Shown here in pieces: positions 53,000 through 62,000 of a DNA stretch of 64,000 nucleotides. This DNA is from Halieaceae bacterium UBA5044. GTDB taxonomy: Bacteria > Pseudomonadota > Gammaproteobacteria > Pseudomonadales > Halieaceae. The position numbers and the translations under genes are program-made. Numbering within the stretch: the first letter of the stretch is position 1; the number at the start of each line of letters is the position of its first letter. A model generated the notes under the pieces. The model made no database searches and was not told the origin of the DNA. It was given only the letters and a program-made list of their open reading frames with translations. The stretch covers positions 39,714-103,713 of the forward strand of contig DIBU01000003.1 in the NCBI GenBank assembly GCA_002416125.1, written 5' to 3'.

Positions 53000-53476
53000 A
53001 TGACTAACAAGCTGGCCAATCAGGACATCGAGATACTGAAGATCCTGCAGCGGGATGCCACCACCAGTACCGCCAGCATCGCCGAGAGGATCAACCTGTC
53101 CCAGTCACCCTGCTGGCGGCGCATCAATCGCCTTGAGGAAGATGGCATTATCCAGCGGCGTGTCGCCCTGCTGGACCGCGCGCAGTTGGGTATGGATGTG
53201 GTGGTGTTCGCCACGATTAACCTGACCGCCACCGGGCGGCAGAACCTGGTCAGTTTTGAAACGGAAATCGTCAATCATCCCGAAGTCGTGGAGTGCTACA
53301 CCATGACGGGCATCTGGGACTACATGCTGAAAATCGTCACCCGGGACATCCGCCACTACGAAGACTTTGTGCGCAACACGCTCACCACCAGCCCCGGCAT
53401 CCGCGAGCTGCATTCCCATATGGCGGTAACCGAAATCAAGAACACCACCGAATTGCCGCTGGACACACAACTGTAG
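53000..53476 (+). CDS. Lrp/AsnC family transcriptional regulator
   Basis: A 158-residue regulator with an N-terminal helix-turn-helix (about 25-45: STASIAERINLSQSPCWRRI) and a C-terminal RAM domain that binds amino acids. The order and NLSQSPCWRRINRLEEDGII segment are typical. It heads an operon with an aminotransferase and an amidase and is divergent from indolepyruvate oxidoreductase. An amino-acid or 2-oxoacid signal is likely. Confidence 0.94.
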   Translation: MTNKLANQDIEILKILQRDATTSTASIAERINLSQSPCWRRINRLEEDGIIQRRVALLDRAQLGMDVVVFATINLTATGRQNLVSFETEIVNHPEVVECYTMTGIWDYMLKIVTRDIRHYEDFVRNTLTTSPGIRELHSHMAVTEIKNTTELPLDTQL

Positions 53477-53483
53477 GTCGACC

Positions 53484-54626
53484 ATGTTGCAGAGCAAACT
53501 TCCGGCAGTGGGCACCACCATTTTTACGCGCATGTCCGCACTGGCCCAGAAGCAGGGCGCGCTGAATCTCTCACAGGGTTTCCCGGATTTCGCGGCCCCC
53601 GAGGCCCTGCGTAAAGCACTGGCGCGCCATGCCCTGGAGGGGCACAACCAATACGCACCGATGGCTGGGTTGCCCGAGCTGCGCGAGGCAATTGCGGCAC
53701 AGCTGGCGCGGCACCGCAACGTCGAATGTGACCCGGAAAGTGAAATCACGGTGCTGCCCGGCGCGACGGAGGCCATCTACTGCGCGATCACCGCCTGTAT
53801 CAACCTCGGTGACGAGGTCATCCTGCTTGACCCCTGTTATGACAGCTATCGACCGGCGGTGCTCCTCGCGGGGGGCGTGCCTGTCCACATACCTCTTACT
53901 CCGGGCACCTTCCGACCGGACTGGGCGCGGGTCGAAGCCGCAATCAGCCGCCGCACGCGCATGCTGGTGGTCAACTCGCCACACAATCCTACCGGGGCAA
54001 TGCTGGAAAAAGAGGATCTTGAAACCCTGAACGCACTGGTCGCGAATTACGGCCTTCTGGTGGTGAGCGACGAAGTGTACGAATATCTGGTCTACGATGG
54101 CCGGGTGCACTACAGCGCGCTGCAGTTTGACGCGTTGCGCGCGGCCACCTTCGCCGTGTTCTCCTTTGGCAAAACCTACGGCGTGACTGGTTGGAAAACC
54201 GGATATTGTGTTGCCCCGCCGGCGCTGACGGCAGAGCTGCGCAAGGTTCACCAATTCGTCTGCTTTGTCGCGGTAACGCCGGTGCAGCAGGCCCTGGCCG
54301 ACTTCATGTGCGCGGAGCCGGACTATCCGCTTACCCTTGCTGCGCTCTACCAGGGCAAGCGCGACCTGTTCAACCGCGCACTGACGGGCTCACCGTTTCG
54401 CCTGGAACCCAGCGCCGGAAGTTATTTCCAGCTTCTCGACTACACTGACATCACTGACACACCGGACGCCCAACTCTGTGAGCTGTGGACGAAGGACCCT
54501 GGCGTGGCCTCCATACCCATTTCAGTGTTTTACCAGCAACCGCCTGAGCAGCACCTGCTGCGCTTCTGCTTCGCCAAGCAGGACGCCGTGCTGCAGCAGG
54601 CCGCGGAGCGACTATGCAAGATCTGA
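53484..54626 (+). CDS. Class I aminotransferase, YbdL-like
   Basis: PLP aminotransferase of 380 residues resembling E. coli YbdL (methionine/aromatic aminotransferase) and kynurenine aminotransferases. The N-terminal QGFPDF motif, NSPHNPTG, SDEVYE and the PLP lysine K230 in SFGKTYGVTGWKTGY are all present. It may use glutamine as amino donor, which would make 2-oxoglutaramate. The next gene, which overlaps by 13 bases, encodes a matching omega-amidase. Confidence 0.92.
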   Translation: MLQSKLPAVGTTIFTRMSALAQKQGALNLSQGFPDFAAPEALRKALARHALEGHNQYAPMAGLPELREAIAAQLARHRNVECDPESEITVLPGATEAIYCAITACINLGDEVILLDPCYDSYRPAVLLAGGVPVHIPLTPGTFRPDWARVEAAISRRTRMLVVNSPHNPTGAMLEKEDLETLNALVANYGLLVVSDEVYEYLVYDGRVHYSALQFDALRAATFAVFSFGKTYGVTGWKTGYCVAPPALTAELRKVHQFVCFVAVTPVQQALADFMCAEPDYPLTLAALYQGKRDLFNRALTGSPFRLEPSAGSYFQLLDYTDITDTPDAQLCELWTKDPGVASIPISVFYQQPPEQHLLRFCFAKQDAVLQQAAERLCKI

Positions 54627-55390
54627 CGGTTACCCTGGTGCAATGTGAACTGGCCTGGGAAGCACCTGCCGACAACCGGCGGCACCTCGAGGCGCTGCTT
54701 GAACGCAGCGCAGCGGGCAGCGATCTCGTGGTGCTGCCGGAAATGTTCACCACCGGCTTTTCGATGAATGCGCTGGCCAATGCCGAGCCAACCGGCGGCG
54801 ACACCGAGCGCTGGATGCAGCGGCTGGCGCGGCAACACGACTGCGCCATCACCGGCAGCATCGCCGTGCGCACCGAGGGCGATGCCGTTTACAACCGCAT
54901 GCTGTTTGTCACTCCCGACGGCGGCATTACCCACTACGATAAACGCCACCTGTTTCGCATGGCGGGCGAACACGAGCGCTATGCCGGCGGCAAGGAGCGG
55001 GTCACTGTGACCTGGCGTGGTTGGCGCATTCTGCTGCAGGTGTGCTACGACCTGCGCTTTCCCGTGTTCAGCCGGAACCGGGGAGATTACGATCTGGCGC
55101 TGTATGTCGCCAACTGGCCTGCAGCCAGACGTCTGCACTGGCGTGCGCTGCTGCCGGCTCGGGCGATTGAAAACGCGGCCTGCGTGGTGGGTGTGAACAG
55201 GATCGGCAGGGATGCCAAAGACGTGGATTACGCGGGTGACAGTCTCGCCATTGCGGCAGACGGCAACATGCTGGCGGACCTTACAAATGAAAACGGCACT
55301 GTCAGCGTCGTACTGAACAGTGCCGATCTTCTTGCTTACCGGACCCGATTTCCCTGCCACCTGGATGCGGACGACTTCCAGCTGCGCTGA
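54614..55390 (+). CDS. Omega-amidase, YafV-like (nitrilase superfamily)
   Basis: Hydrolyses 2-oxoglutaramate and 2-oxosuccinamate by family. The 258-residue product has the nitrilase triad E43 (LPEMFTTGFS), K110 (YDKRHLF) and C144 (QVCYDLRFPV). The DLRFPVFSRN and NWPAARRLHWRALLPARAIEN stretches mark the YafV group. It overlaps the aminotransferase gene and removes that enzyme's product when glutamine is the donor, making transamination irreversible. Confidence 0.93.
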   Translation: MQDLTVTLVQCELAWEAPADNRRHLEALLERSAAGSDLVVLPEMFTTGFSMNALANAEPTGGDTERWMQRLARQHDCAITGSIAVRTEGDAVYNRMLFVTPDGGITHYDKRHLFRMAGEHERYAGGKERVTVTWRGWRILLQVCYDLRFPVFSRNRGDYDLALYVANWPAARRLHWRALLPARAIENAACVVGVNRIGRDAKDVDYAGDSLAIAADGNMLADLTNENGTVSVVLNSADLLAYRTRFPCHLDADDFQLR

Positions 55391-55409
55391 ACAGTCGTCC
55401 CACCGCTTG

Positions 55410-55425
55410 CGGCGTCAGGGCGCCG
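55410..55425. terminator. Weak hairpin between convergent genes
   Basis: CGGCG and CGCCG form a 5-base stem with a six-base loop in the 37-base gap between the omega-amidase and OmpA-family genes. On the plus strand ATTTACT follows, a poor U-tract. It may serve as a shared terminator, but the signal is weak. Confidence 0.3.
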
Positions 55426-55427
55426 AT

Positions 55428-56456
55428 TTACTCCTTGTATTCAACTTCCAGCGTAGCCATTACGCGACGGTTCTCGGCGCGGCCTTCACTGGTGTCGTTG
55501 CTCGCAACCGGGCGAGACTCACCGTAACCAACGGCTTCCAGACGGTCAGCGCTGATGCCGTGCTGGTTGACCAGCAGATCAACCACTGCCTGCGCGCGAC
55601 GCTGGGACAGTTGCTGGTTGTAGTTCTCGGGACCCACGCTGTCGGTGTGGCCTTCGACGTCAACCTGCAGGTCGCTGAAGCGCTTCAGGAACGCGGCCAG
55701 CTCGCTGATGTCGCCAAAGTACACTTCCTTCACCTTGGTGGAGTCGAAGTCGAAGTTGACCTTCAGCTTGATGGACGCCACCTGGGCGACCGGCAGCGGG
55801 CAGCCCGTCGCGTCTACGCGGGTGCCAGCAGGCGTGCCGGGGCACTGGTCGCGGTCGTCAGTGACGCCGTCACCATCGGAATCAACCGGAGCTGCTGCAA
55901 CACGGGTCGGCTCAGGATCCGCTTCGACCTTGCCGAAGTAGAAGTTGAGACCAGCGGTGAGCAGGAAATCGTTCTCGCTTTCGTCCAGGCTGTGCAGCAT
56001 GCGCGCATCCAGACGGGCACCGAAGCGCGGAGTCAGCATCCAGCGCAAACCACCACCGGCATTGGCCGTGGTTTCAACCGTATCAAAGACATCGGCGTCG
56101 ATGTCGATCTCACCCATACCGAAAGCCAGGTAGGGGCGAACGCGGTTGCCGCCACCGATGTAGCTGCCGGTGTAGTACATCATGCCGACCTGCCAGGCTG
56201 CGACGTCGGTTTCGGTACCATCGTTGTAGCGCGTGCTGTCTTCGGCGTACATGACTTCAGCCGCCCAGTTGTCAGTGAAGGCGTACTCCAGGCCGACGAC
56301 GGGAGTTTCGGTGTCTTTCAGGCGCCGATCGCCGTCAAACACGAACTGGCCGATACCGACGTTGAAAGTCAGCGGGACCTCCGCGGAGACCGGTGCAGCA
56401 AACATGGATGCGGCAGTTGCCACTGCGGCAACGCCGGCAAGAAATTGTTGTTTCAT
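55428..56456 (-). CDS. OmpA-family outer membrane protein
   Basis: A 342-residue surface protein. Signal peptide of about 25 residues ending VSAE, an eight-strand beta-barrel (about 26-180), a short TSP3-like calcium repeat (DSDGDGVTDDRDQCPGTPAG), and a C-terminal OmpA domain. The latter has the peptidoglycan-binding pattern FDFDS, EGHTDSVG and NQQLSQRRAQAV. ATG at 56456 follows AGGAGTGTATGTA. It probably tethers the outer membrane to peptidoglycan. Confidence 0.95.
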   Translation of the reverse strand: MKQQFLAGVAAVATAASMFAAPVSAEVPLTFNVGIGQFVFDGDRRLKDTETPVVGLEYAFTDNWAAEVMYAEDSTRYNDGTETDVAAWQVGMMYYTGSYIGGGNRVRPYLAFGMGEIDIDADVFDTVETTANAGGGLRWMLTPRFGARLDARMLHSLDESENDFLLTAGLNFYFGKVEADPEPTRVAAAPVDSDGDGVTDDRDQCPGTPAGTRVDATGCPLPVAQVASIKLKVNFDFDSTKVKEVYFGDISELAAFLKRFSDLQVDVEGHTDSVGPENYNQQLSQRRAQAVVDLLVNQHGISADRLEAVGYGESRPVASNDTSEGRAENRRVMATLEVEYKE

Positions 56457-56587
56457 TACATACACTCCTGTTGAACGGACAAGGCCCCCTACACAATGGC
56501 CATTACGCAATGATACAGAGTCGGGCGCCAATCTCCAGCACGACGGGGTTAAAAAATTCACAGTCTTAATGCGGAATATTTCAGCAA

Positions 56588-57289
56588 CTAGACGCCCAGC
56601 ACCTGCTTCACAAACGGCACGGTGAGTGCGCGCTGGTCGGCGAGGGAGCGGGCATCGAGCCGGTCCAGGACCTGCATCAGCGCCGCCATTTCCCGCGGGG
56701 CGCGGCTGACCAGAAAGCGACCAACTTCGGACGGCATGTCGAGGCCACGGCAGCGCGCGCGGAACTGCAGGATGGCCTGTAGCTGCTCGTCATCCGGTGC
56801 GGGCAGCTGAAACACCGGTCCCCACCCCAAACGCGAGCGCAGGTCATCCAGCGTCACTGCCAGTTGACGGGGGCTGTTGCGGCCCGCAAACAGAAGGCGA
56901 CAACCGCGCTCGCGCGCGCGATTGTAGAAATGAAACAGCGCTTCCTCCCAGGCCGGATTGCCCGCAACCCGGTCCAGGTCGTCAATGCACACCAGGCCCT
57001 GCCGCTCCAGCCCGCTGAGCAACTCCGCCGCGGGCGCGGCCTGCAACTCTGTCAGCGGCAGGTATGAGCTGTTGTCAGGGATCAGGTGGCACGCCGCCTG
57101 CAGCAGATGTGATTTGCCACCGCCGTGAGGGCCGTAGAGATAAATGGCCGGCTCTCCCGTGGCCAGGCCCTGCCCGCGCAGCGCCGCCAGCAGGGGTTCG
57201 TGCGCCGCGGTGGCGAGAAAGCTGGCAAAGGTGGCGTCGTCACGCAGCCGCATGTTCAAGGCCAGCTGACTGGCCGGCGCCACCGACAC
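56588..57289 (-). CDS. hda: DnaA regulatory inactivator Hda
   Basis: AAA+ protein that, with the beta clamp, triggers ATP hydrolysis on DnaA after initiation. GTG at 57289 gives 233 residues, the length of E. coli Hda. A second GTG at 57283 would lose two residues. The Walker A variant GPHGGGKSHL, Walker B LVCIDDLD and sensor regions (DDLRSRLGWGPVFQL) fit. A clamp-binding motif is seen near the start (SQLALNMRL). It starts just upstream of the perM stop. Confidence 0.93.
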   Translation of the reverse strand: MSVAPASQLALNMRLRDDATFASFLATAAHEPLLAALRGQGLATGEPAIYLYGPHGGGKSHLLQAACHLIPDNSSYLPLTELQAAPAAELLSGLERQGLVCIDDLDRVAGNPAWEEALFHFYNRARERGCRLLFAGRNSPRQLAVTLDDLRSRLGWGPVFQLPAPDDEQLQAILQFRARCRGLDMPSEVGRFLVSRAPREMAALMQVLDRLDARSLADQRALTVPFVKQVLGV

Positions 57290-57293
57290 GACC

Positions 57294-58376
57294 TCAATCC
57301 CCGCTGTACAGCTGGCTGGCGCGGTAATAGGCCAGCGCATGGCGCACGAAGACCATGATCACCGCCGATACGGGCAGTGCCACCAGCACACCGACAAACC
57401 CTGCAATCTGGCCGCCTGCCATCAGCGCAAAGATCACCGCCACCGGGTGCAGGCCGATACGATCGCCTACCAGCACCGGTGTCAGGAGGACACTTTCGAG
57501 CACCTGGCCGACGCCGAACACCAGAGCGACCCAAAGCAGAACGGTCCAGTCCTGGAACTGCACGTACGCCAGTATGCAGGACGTGAGAATGCCCACCACA
57601 AAGCCCAGATAAGGCACGATGCTGGCGAGCCCGGCGACAACGCCCAGCACCAGGGCAAACTGCACCCCGACCAGCCACAGCCCGGTGCTGTAGATCACGC
57701 CCAGCGAACACATGACCAGGAACTGTCCACGCAGGAAGGCGCTGAGCACCTCATCCGCCTCGCTTACCAGGGCTATCGCGTTCTTGTGCCAGGCGACCGG
57801 CACAATACCGAGCGCCTTCTGCATCAGGATGTCCCAGTCGCGCATCAGGTAAAATGCCACCACGGGCACCAGTGCCAGATTGAACAAACCCGCGAGAAAA
57901 CCTGCCCCGGAGCCCGTGATGCTCTTGAGCGTTGATGCCGTCACCTTGCCCAGGGACTGCCAATGCTCGGCGAGCTGCCCTGACCAGTCGATCTGTGGCA
58001 GCTGGGCCGCCGGCACACTCAGCCGCTCCTGCAGCCAGGGCAGCAGGGTTTTTGTAAGCCACTGATATAAAACAGGAATTTTCTGCACAAGCGCATCGAG
58101 CTGCTGCAACACGAGGGGCACGGCAACCAGCACGCCCACCACCACCAGCGCAGAGAACAGAACGAACACCACCAGCACACCGGTGGTACGCCCCAGCCGG
58201 CGACGCTCCAGGGCATCCACCAGGGGATCGCCGAGATAACCGATGAGCGCACCCAGCACGAACGGCAGCAGGATGGGCTTTAACAGGTAAAAGGCCAATG
58301 AGACCGCCACCAGCGCCGCCAGCGCCCATGGCCACCGCTGCACCGGCAATGCGTTTTCAGGTTCTAGTTGCGCCAC
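57294..58376 (-). CDS. perM: PerM/AI-2E family membrane protein
   Basis: Putative permease of 360 residues with about seven to eight membrane helices. The family motif near the C terminus, VVAGLASIVPYLGFVVGILTS, and GPTP-like regions are present. The function of PerM is not settled; the AI-2E exporter label comes from E. coli TqsA. Its start overlaps the end of the DUF2066 gene, and hda overlaps its end, an arrangement common in gammaproteobacteria. Confidence 0.92.
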   Translation of the reverse strand: MAQLEPENALPVQRWPWALAALVAVSLAFYLLKPILLPFVLGALIGYLGDPLVDALERRRLGRTTGVLVVFVLFSALVVVGVLVAVPLVLQQLDALVQKIPVLYQWLTKTLLPWLQERLSVPAAQLPQIDWSGQLAEHWQSLGKVTASTLKSITGSGAGFLAGLFNLALVPVVAFYLMRDWDILMQKALGIVPVAWHKNAIALVSEADEVLSAFLRGQFLVMCSLGVIYSTGLWLVGVQFALVLGVVAGLASIVPYLGFVVGILTSCILAYVQFQDWTVLLWVALVFGVGQVLESVLLTPVLVGDRIGLHPVAVIFALMAGGQIAGFVGVLVALPVSAVIMVFVRHALAYYRASQLYSGD

Positions 58377-59404
58377 TGGTACTCCAAACCTTCCCCGCTG
58401 TTGCCAGGCAACGGCCGCATACGCGGGTTCAACTCGATGATAGACGCCAATTGCGCGAGGTCTGCCGCCGCAACGATCGCCAGCGTCAGGGTCCCCTCGT
58501 CCAGTGCCGTAAGCCGCGCCTGGCTGATAGGTTCCAAACCCTCCAGCCAGCTTATGATTGCCGCGTAGTCAGCGTAGCTGGATACGCCGCGTACACGCAG
58601 CGAGACGGCACCGCTGGCCTCCACGCCACTGATCGCGTAGCGTGCGGCCATGTCCTCGACCACCAGCTCAACGCCGGCCTGCATGAACAGGCCCGGCTCT
58701 GTGCGAGGCACACTGCGTCCCTGCCGACCCTGCGTTGACAGGTAAGCCCAATCGCCAACCACGTCGCCGGAGGCGAGTACCGCCAGTCGACCCGCCAGCA
58801 CCTCGCCTGCGCGGTAGCGCGTCGACGCGGCAACCAGCAACGGCGAGGGCAGGTGCCAGGCCTCTGCGGGGTCCAGAGCCGCCGCATCGGTCAGGTCCAG
58901 CAAGGGAAACCGCAGCGGCACCCCGCGCCGCCGGAACCCCTCAGCCAGCTGAGTGGCCAGCTCGGGATGCGTACCGGGGCTGAGAAAGCGGCGCTCACCG
59001 GCCTCCTCAACCACCAGCCATACCAGCACCGCTGGGCGCGTTGCGGTCCAGATGGGTGCCCCTGCGCTCACCAGCATGTCACGCACCTGCGCTGCATCGA
59101 ACTCGACCCGTGCCGACAACTCCCCCGAACCGGCATCGACCCGGCTGTAGGAGTACTGCTGCACGCGCCCCCGGGCGCCCTGCAGGGCCGGCGCGATCTC
59201 CGGTCGCTGCAGCACGTCCACGGACCCGGACACCTTCACCAGTACCTGGGCCAACCCCTCTGTGGCGGCGCGTGCCAGCTCCGCCTCGCCACGGTCGGCA
59301 ACCGGGATGTCAGCCACGTACAGGTCGCGGACCAGCTCCGCCGGCCAGGCGTTGATGACGAAGAGTAGCAGCAACGCTGCCAGCCAGTTCAGGGGCGCCC
59401 GCAA
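58364..59404 (-). CDS. DUF2066 domain protein
   Basis: A 346-residue exported protein of unknown function. The signal peptide follows the start (LNWLAALLLLFVINAWPAE), and the family region begins LVRDLYVADIPVADRGEAELARAA. TTG at 59404 is chosen because GGAGG lies six bases upstream and the signal peptide begins at once. The open frame extends much further upstream only as antisense of purM. It sits next to perM and hda and is divergent from purM. Confidence 0.85.
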   Translation of the reverse strand: MRAPLNWLAALLLLFVINAWPAELVRDLYVADIPVADRGEAELARAATEGLAQVLVKVSGSVDVLQRPEIAPALQGARGRVQQYSYSRVDAGSGELSARVEFDAAQVRDMLVSAGAPIWTATRPAVLVWLVVEEAGERRFLSPGTHPELATQLAEGFRRRGVPLRFPLLDLTDAAALDPAEAWHLPSPLLVAASTRYRAGEVLAGRLAVLASGDVVGDWAYLSTQGRQGRSVPRTEPGLFMQAGVELVVEDMAARYAISGVEASGAVSLRVRGVSSYADYAAIISWLEGLEPISQARLTALDEGTLTLAIVAAADLAQLASIIELNPRMRPLPGNSGEGLEYQWRN

Positions 59405-59489
59405 GTCGGCCTCCGGCGTATAGGGTAAACGCCTAGTGTAACAGCAGGCGGGTGCTGGCGAGATGCTCAGCGTGAAAATTGCCGCAGGC

Positions 59490-59518
59490 GTGAATCGCCC
59501 CTCGATTAAGGCTAGAAT
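59490..59518 (+). promoter_or_regulatory. Probable purM promoter
   Basis: A -10 element TAGAAT (59513-59518) lies 52 bases before the purM start. A weak -35 GTGAAT (59490-59495) is 17 bases ahead. No PurR-type operator is seen. Confidence 0.45.
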
Positions 59519-59569
59519 ACGCCACCCTGCAACGACAGCTGCCCGCAACTGAACCGGACCCCGCACACC

Positions 59570-60607
59570 ATGAGCACAGACAACCAGGGCAAGGCCCTCA
59601 GCTACAAGGACGCCGGCGTCAACATCGACGCCGGCAACGCTCTGGTGGAGCGCATCAAGCACGTTTCCCGGCGCACGGCACGCCCCGAGGTGCTCGGCGG
59701 ACTGGGCGGCTTTGGCGCACTGTGCGAAATTCCCGCCGGCTATCGCCAGCCGGTGCTGGTATCGGGCACCGATGGCGTGGGAACCAAACTGCGACTGGCG
59801 ATGGAGATGGGTGTGCATGACACCATCGGCATCGACCTGGTGGCCATGTGCGTCAACGACCTGGTGGTCGCCGGCGCCGAACCTCTGTTCTTCCTCGACT
59901 ACTACGCCACCGGCGCGCTGAATGTTGACACCGCCGCAGCGGTTGTCGCCGGCATTGGGCAGGGCTGTGAACTGGCAGGATGCGCGCTGGTCGGCGGGGA
60001 AACTGCGGAAATGCCCGGCGTGTACGAGGGTGAAGACTATGACCTGGCGGGTTTCTGCGTTGGCGTCGTAGAGAAATCCGCGATCATTGACGGCAGCAAA
60101 GTCGCGGCGGGTGACACGCTGATCGGTATCGGCAGCAGCGGGCCACACTCCAACGGCTACTCCCTGATCCGCAAGATACTCGAGGTCAGTGGCGCCCGCC
60201 TCGACGAGCCTTTTGGCGACAGCACCCTGGGGGAGACGCTGCTCACCCCGACCGTGATATATGTCAAGGCACTGCTCGCGCTGTTCCGCCGGGTGGAGGT
60301 CAAGGCACTGAGCCACATCACCGGCGGTGGTTTGCCCGAGAATCTGCCGCGCGTCCTCCCCGCTGACTGCCGGGCCGTGGTGGACACCGCATCCTGGAAC
60401 TGGCCGCCGATTTTCAGCTGGCTGCAGTCGCAGGGCAACGTCGCCACGCCGGAAATGTACCGGACCTTCAACTGCGGTGTGGGTATGGTCCTCTGCGTCG
60501 CAGAGTCCGATGCCCCCGCCACCCTGCAACTGCTGTCCGATGAGGGCCTGAACGCCTGGCGGCTGGGGCGCATCGAAAGCGGCGAGCGCGGTGTGGATCT
60601 GGCCTGA
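59570..60607 (+). CDS. purM: Phosphoribosylformylglycinamidine cyclo-ligase PurM
   Basis: Makes aminoimidazole ribotide in purine synthesis, using ATP. The 345-residue product matches E. coli PurM in length. YKDAGVNIDAGNALVERIK, SGTDGVGTKLRLA, VAMCVNDLVVAGAEPLFFLDY and LVGGETAEMPG are diagnostic. The stop overlaps the purN start (TGATG). Confidence 0.98.
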   Translation: MSTDNQGKALSYKDAGVNIDAGNALVERIKHVSRRTARPEVLGGLGGFGALCEIPAGYRQPVLVSGTDGVGTKLRLAMEMGVHDTIGIDLVAMCVNDLVVAGAEPLFFLDYYATGALNVDTAAAVVAGIGQGCELAGCALVGGETAEMPGVYEGEDYDLAGFCVGVVEKSAIIDGSKVAAGDTLIGIGSSGPHSNGYSLIRKILEVSGARLDEPFGDSTLGETLLTPTVIYVKALLALFRRVEVKALSHITGGGLPENLPRVLPADCRAVVDTASWNWPPIFSWLQSQGNVATPEMYRTFNCGVGMVLCVAESDAPATLQLLSDEGLNAWRLGRIESGERGVDLA

Positions 60608-61302
60608 TGTCGGCCTCGCCCCGCGCTCGCATCGCCGTGCTGATATCCGGGCGGGGCTCGAATATGCGAGCGCTGCTCGACGCCTGCAATCATGGCACAT
60701 TGCCGGCAGAGATCAGCCTGGTGGTCAGCAACCGCGCTGACGCTGAAGGCCTGCAGGCGGCGCGGGAAGCCGGCATTGAAACCGCCTGCATCGCCCATGC
60801 CGACTACCCCAGCCGCGAAGCCTTCGATGCCGCCCTGGTCCACCGGCTGCAACAGGTAGACCCGGACCTGGTGGCCCTGGCCGGGTTCATGCGCATCCTC
60901 ACGCCGGTATTTATCACACCTTTTGCCGGTAGATTATTGAACATTCATCCGTCATTGTTGCCAAAGTACCCGGGGCTGCATACGCACCAGCGGGCGATTG
61001 ACGCCGGCGACAGCGAAGCCGGCAGTACGGTTCATTTTGTGACACCCGAACTGGATGGCGGCCCGCCCGTGCTGCAGGCACGCGTGCCGATACGGGCGGA
61101 TGACACCGCAGACAGCCTGGCGCAGCGTGTACTGGAGATGGAGCACGCCATCTACCCGCTGGCCGCCCTCTGGTTCCTGCAGGGCAGGCTCACACTGGAC
61201 AAACAAGGAGCACTTTTCGATGGCCAGACGATACCCGCGAACGGGCTTCAATATCGGCCGCCCTCTGTCACTGGTGACGCTGCTGCTGGCGGCCTTGGTT
61301 AG
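60607..61302 (+). CDS. purN: Phosphoribosylglycinamide formyltransferase PurN
   Basis: Transfers a formyl group from 10-formyltetrahydrofolate to GAR in purine synthesis. The 231-residue product shows AVLISGRGSNMRAL at the start, the folate loop LAGFMRIL and the catalytic N-H-D set in LLNIHPSLLPKYPG and the following GSTVHFVTPELDGG. It is a little longer than E. coli PurN (212). Its last 83 bases overlap the start of the DUF3108 gene in another frame. Confidence 0.97.
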   Translation: MSASPRARIAVLISGRGSNMRALLDACNHGTLPAEISLVVSNRADAEGLQAAREAGIETACIAHADYPSREAFDAALVHRLQQVDPDLVALAGFMRILTPVFITPFAGRLLNIHPSLLPKYPGLHTHQRAIDAGDSEAGSTVHFVTPELDGGPPVLQARVPIRADDTADSLAQRVLEMEHAIYPLAALWFLQGRLTLDKQGALFDGQTIPANGLQYRPPSVTGDAAAGGLG

Positions 61303-61990
61303 CGCACCCTTGTCGGCGGCCAAAGTCGCCGGCGAGCCGGTGTTGCAGCCCTATCTCGTCAAGTATTCCACCTCGGCGCGGGGCATGACGGTTACCCTGG
61401 AGCGTGAACTGAAAGACGAAGGCGAGGGGCGCTACACCCTCACCAACGGTGGCAAGCTGCTCGTCGTGGGCTTCCACGAGGTCGCCGTATTCAGCGTCGA
61501 AGGCAGTGAAATCCATCCCAAGTCCTACATCTACCAGGGCACGGGGCTGATCAACCGGCGCCGTGAGGTGCATTTCACGCCCGGCTCCGACACGGTCCGC
61601 AGTCTGTACAAGGACGAGTGGTATGAGCTCCCGTATACCGAAGGCACACTGGATCGCATGAGCCAGCAGGAGCAGCTGCGCCTGCAATTGATGGCCAAGG
61701 AAAACCCGCGCGAGAACCTGCAGGTGCGCATCGCCGACGGCAAGCGCATCCGCGACTACGAACTGGTCTATGTGGGTGAGGAAGTCGTCGATACGCCCCT
61801 GGGCCCGGTGAACACGCTGCATTTCGAGCGCCTGCACGAAGAGCCTGACCGTGAATCAGCCATGTGGCTGGCGCCGGACTGGGACTACCTGATGGTGAAA
61901 ACCATCCACGTCGAGGACGACAAGCCTGTTGAAGTGCTGCTGGCTGAAGGCAGCATGGCGGGCACTCCGCTGCAGGCGCTGGTGCCCTGA
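61220..61990 (+). CDS. DUF3108 domain protein, exported
   Basis: A 256-residue protein with a signal peptide (about 1-34, ending PLSAAK) and a DUF3108 domain, likely periplasmic. Motifs include VKYSTSARGMTVTLER, GKLLVVGFHEVAVFSVEG and FERLHEEPDRESAMWLAPDWDYLMVK. Function unknown. ATG at 61220 follows AAGGAG at nine-base spacing and is the only start that keeps the signal peptide, so the overlap with purN appears real. It often follows purN in gammaproteobacteria. Confidence 0.88.
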   Translation: MARRYPRTGFNIGRPLSLVTLLLAALVSAPLSAAKVAGEPVLQPYLVKYSTSARGMTVTLERELKDEGEGRYTLTNGGKLLVVGFHEVAVFSVEGSEIHPKSYIYQGTGLINRRREVHFTPGSDTVRSLYKDEWYELPYTEGTLDRMSQQEQLRLQLMAKENPRENLQVRIADGKRIRDYELVYVGEEVVDTPLGPVNTLHFERLHEEPDRESAMWLAPDWDYLMVKTIHVEDDKPVEVLLAEGSMAGTPLQALVP

Positions 61991-62000
61991 ACCGCCAAAC

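Noticed and set aside
59405..60700. Upstream extension of the DUF2066 frame to 778 codons
   Set aside because: The extension is antisense to purM and has no similarity. A TTG with GGAGG and an immediate signal peptide at 59404 is a better start.
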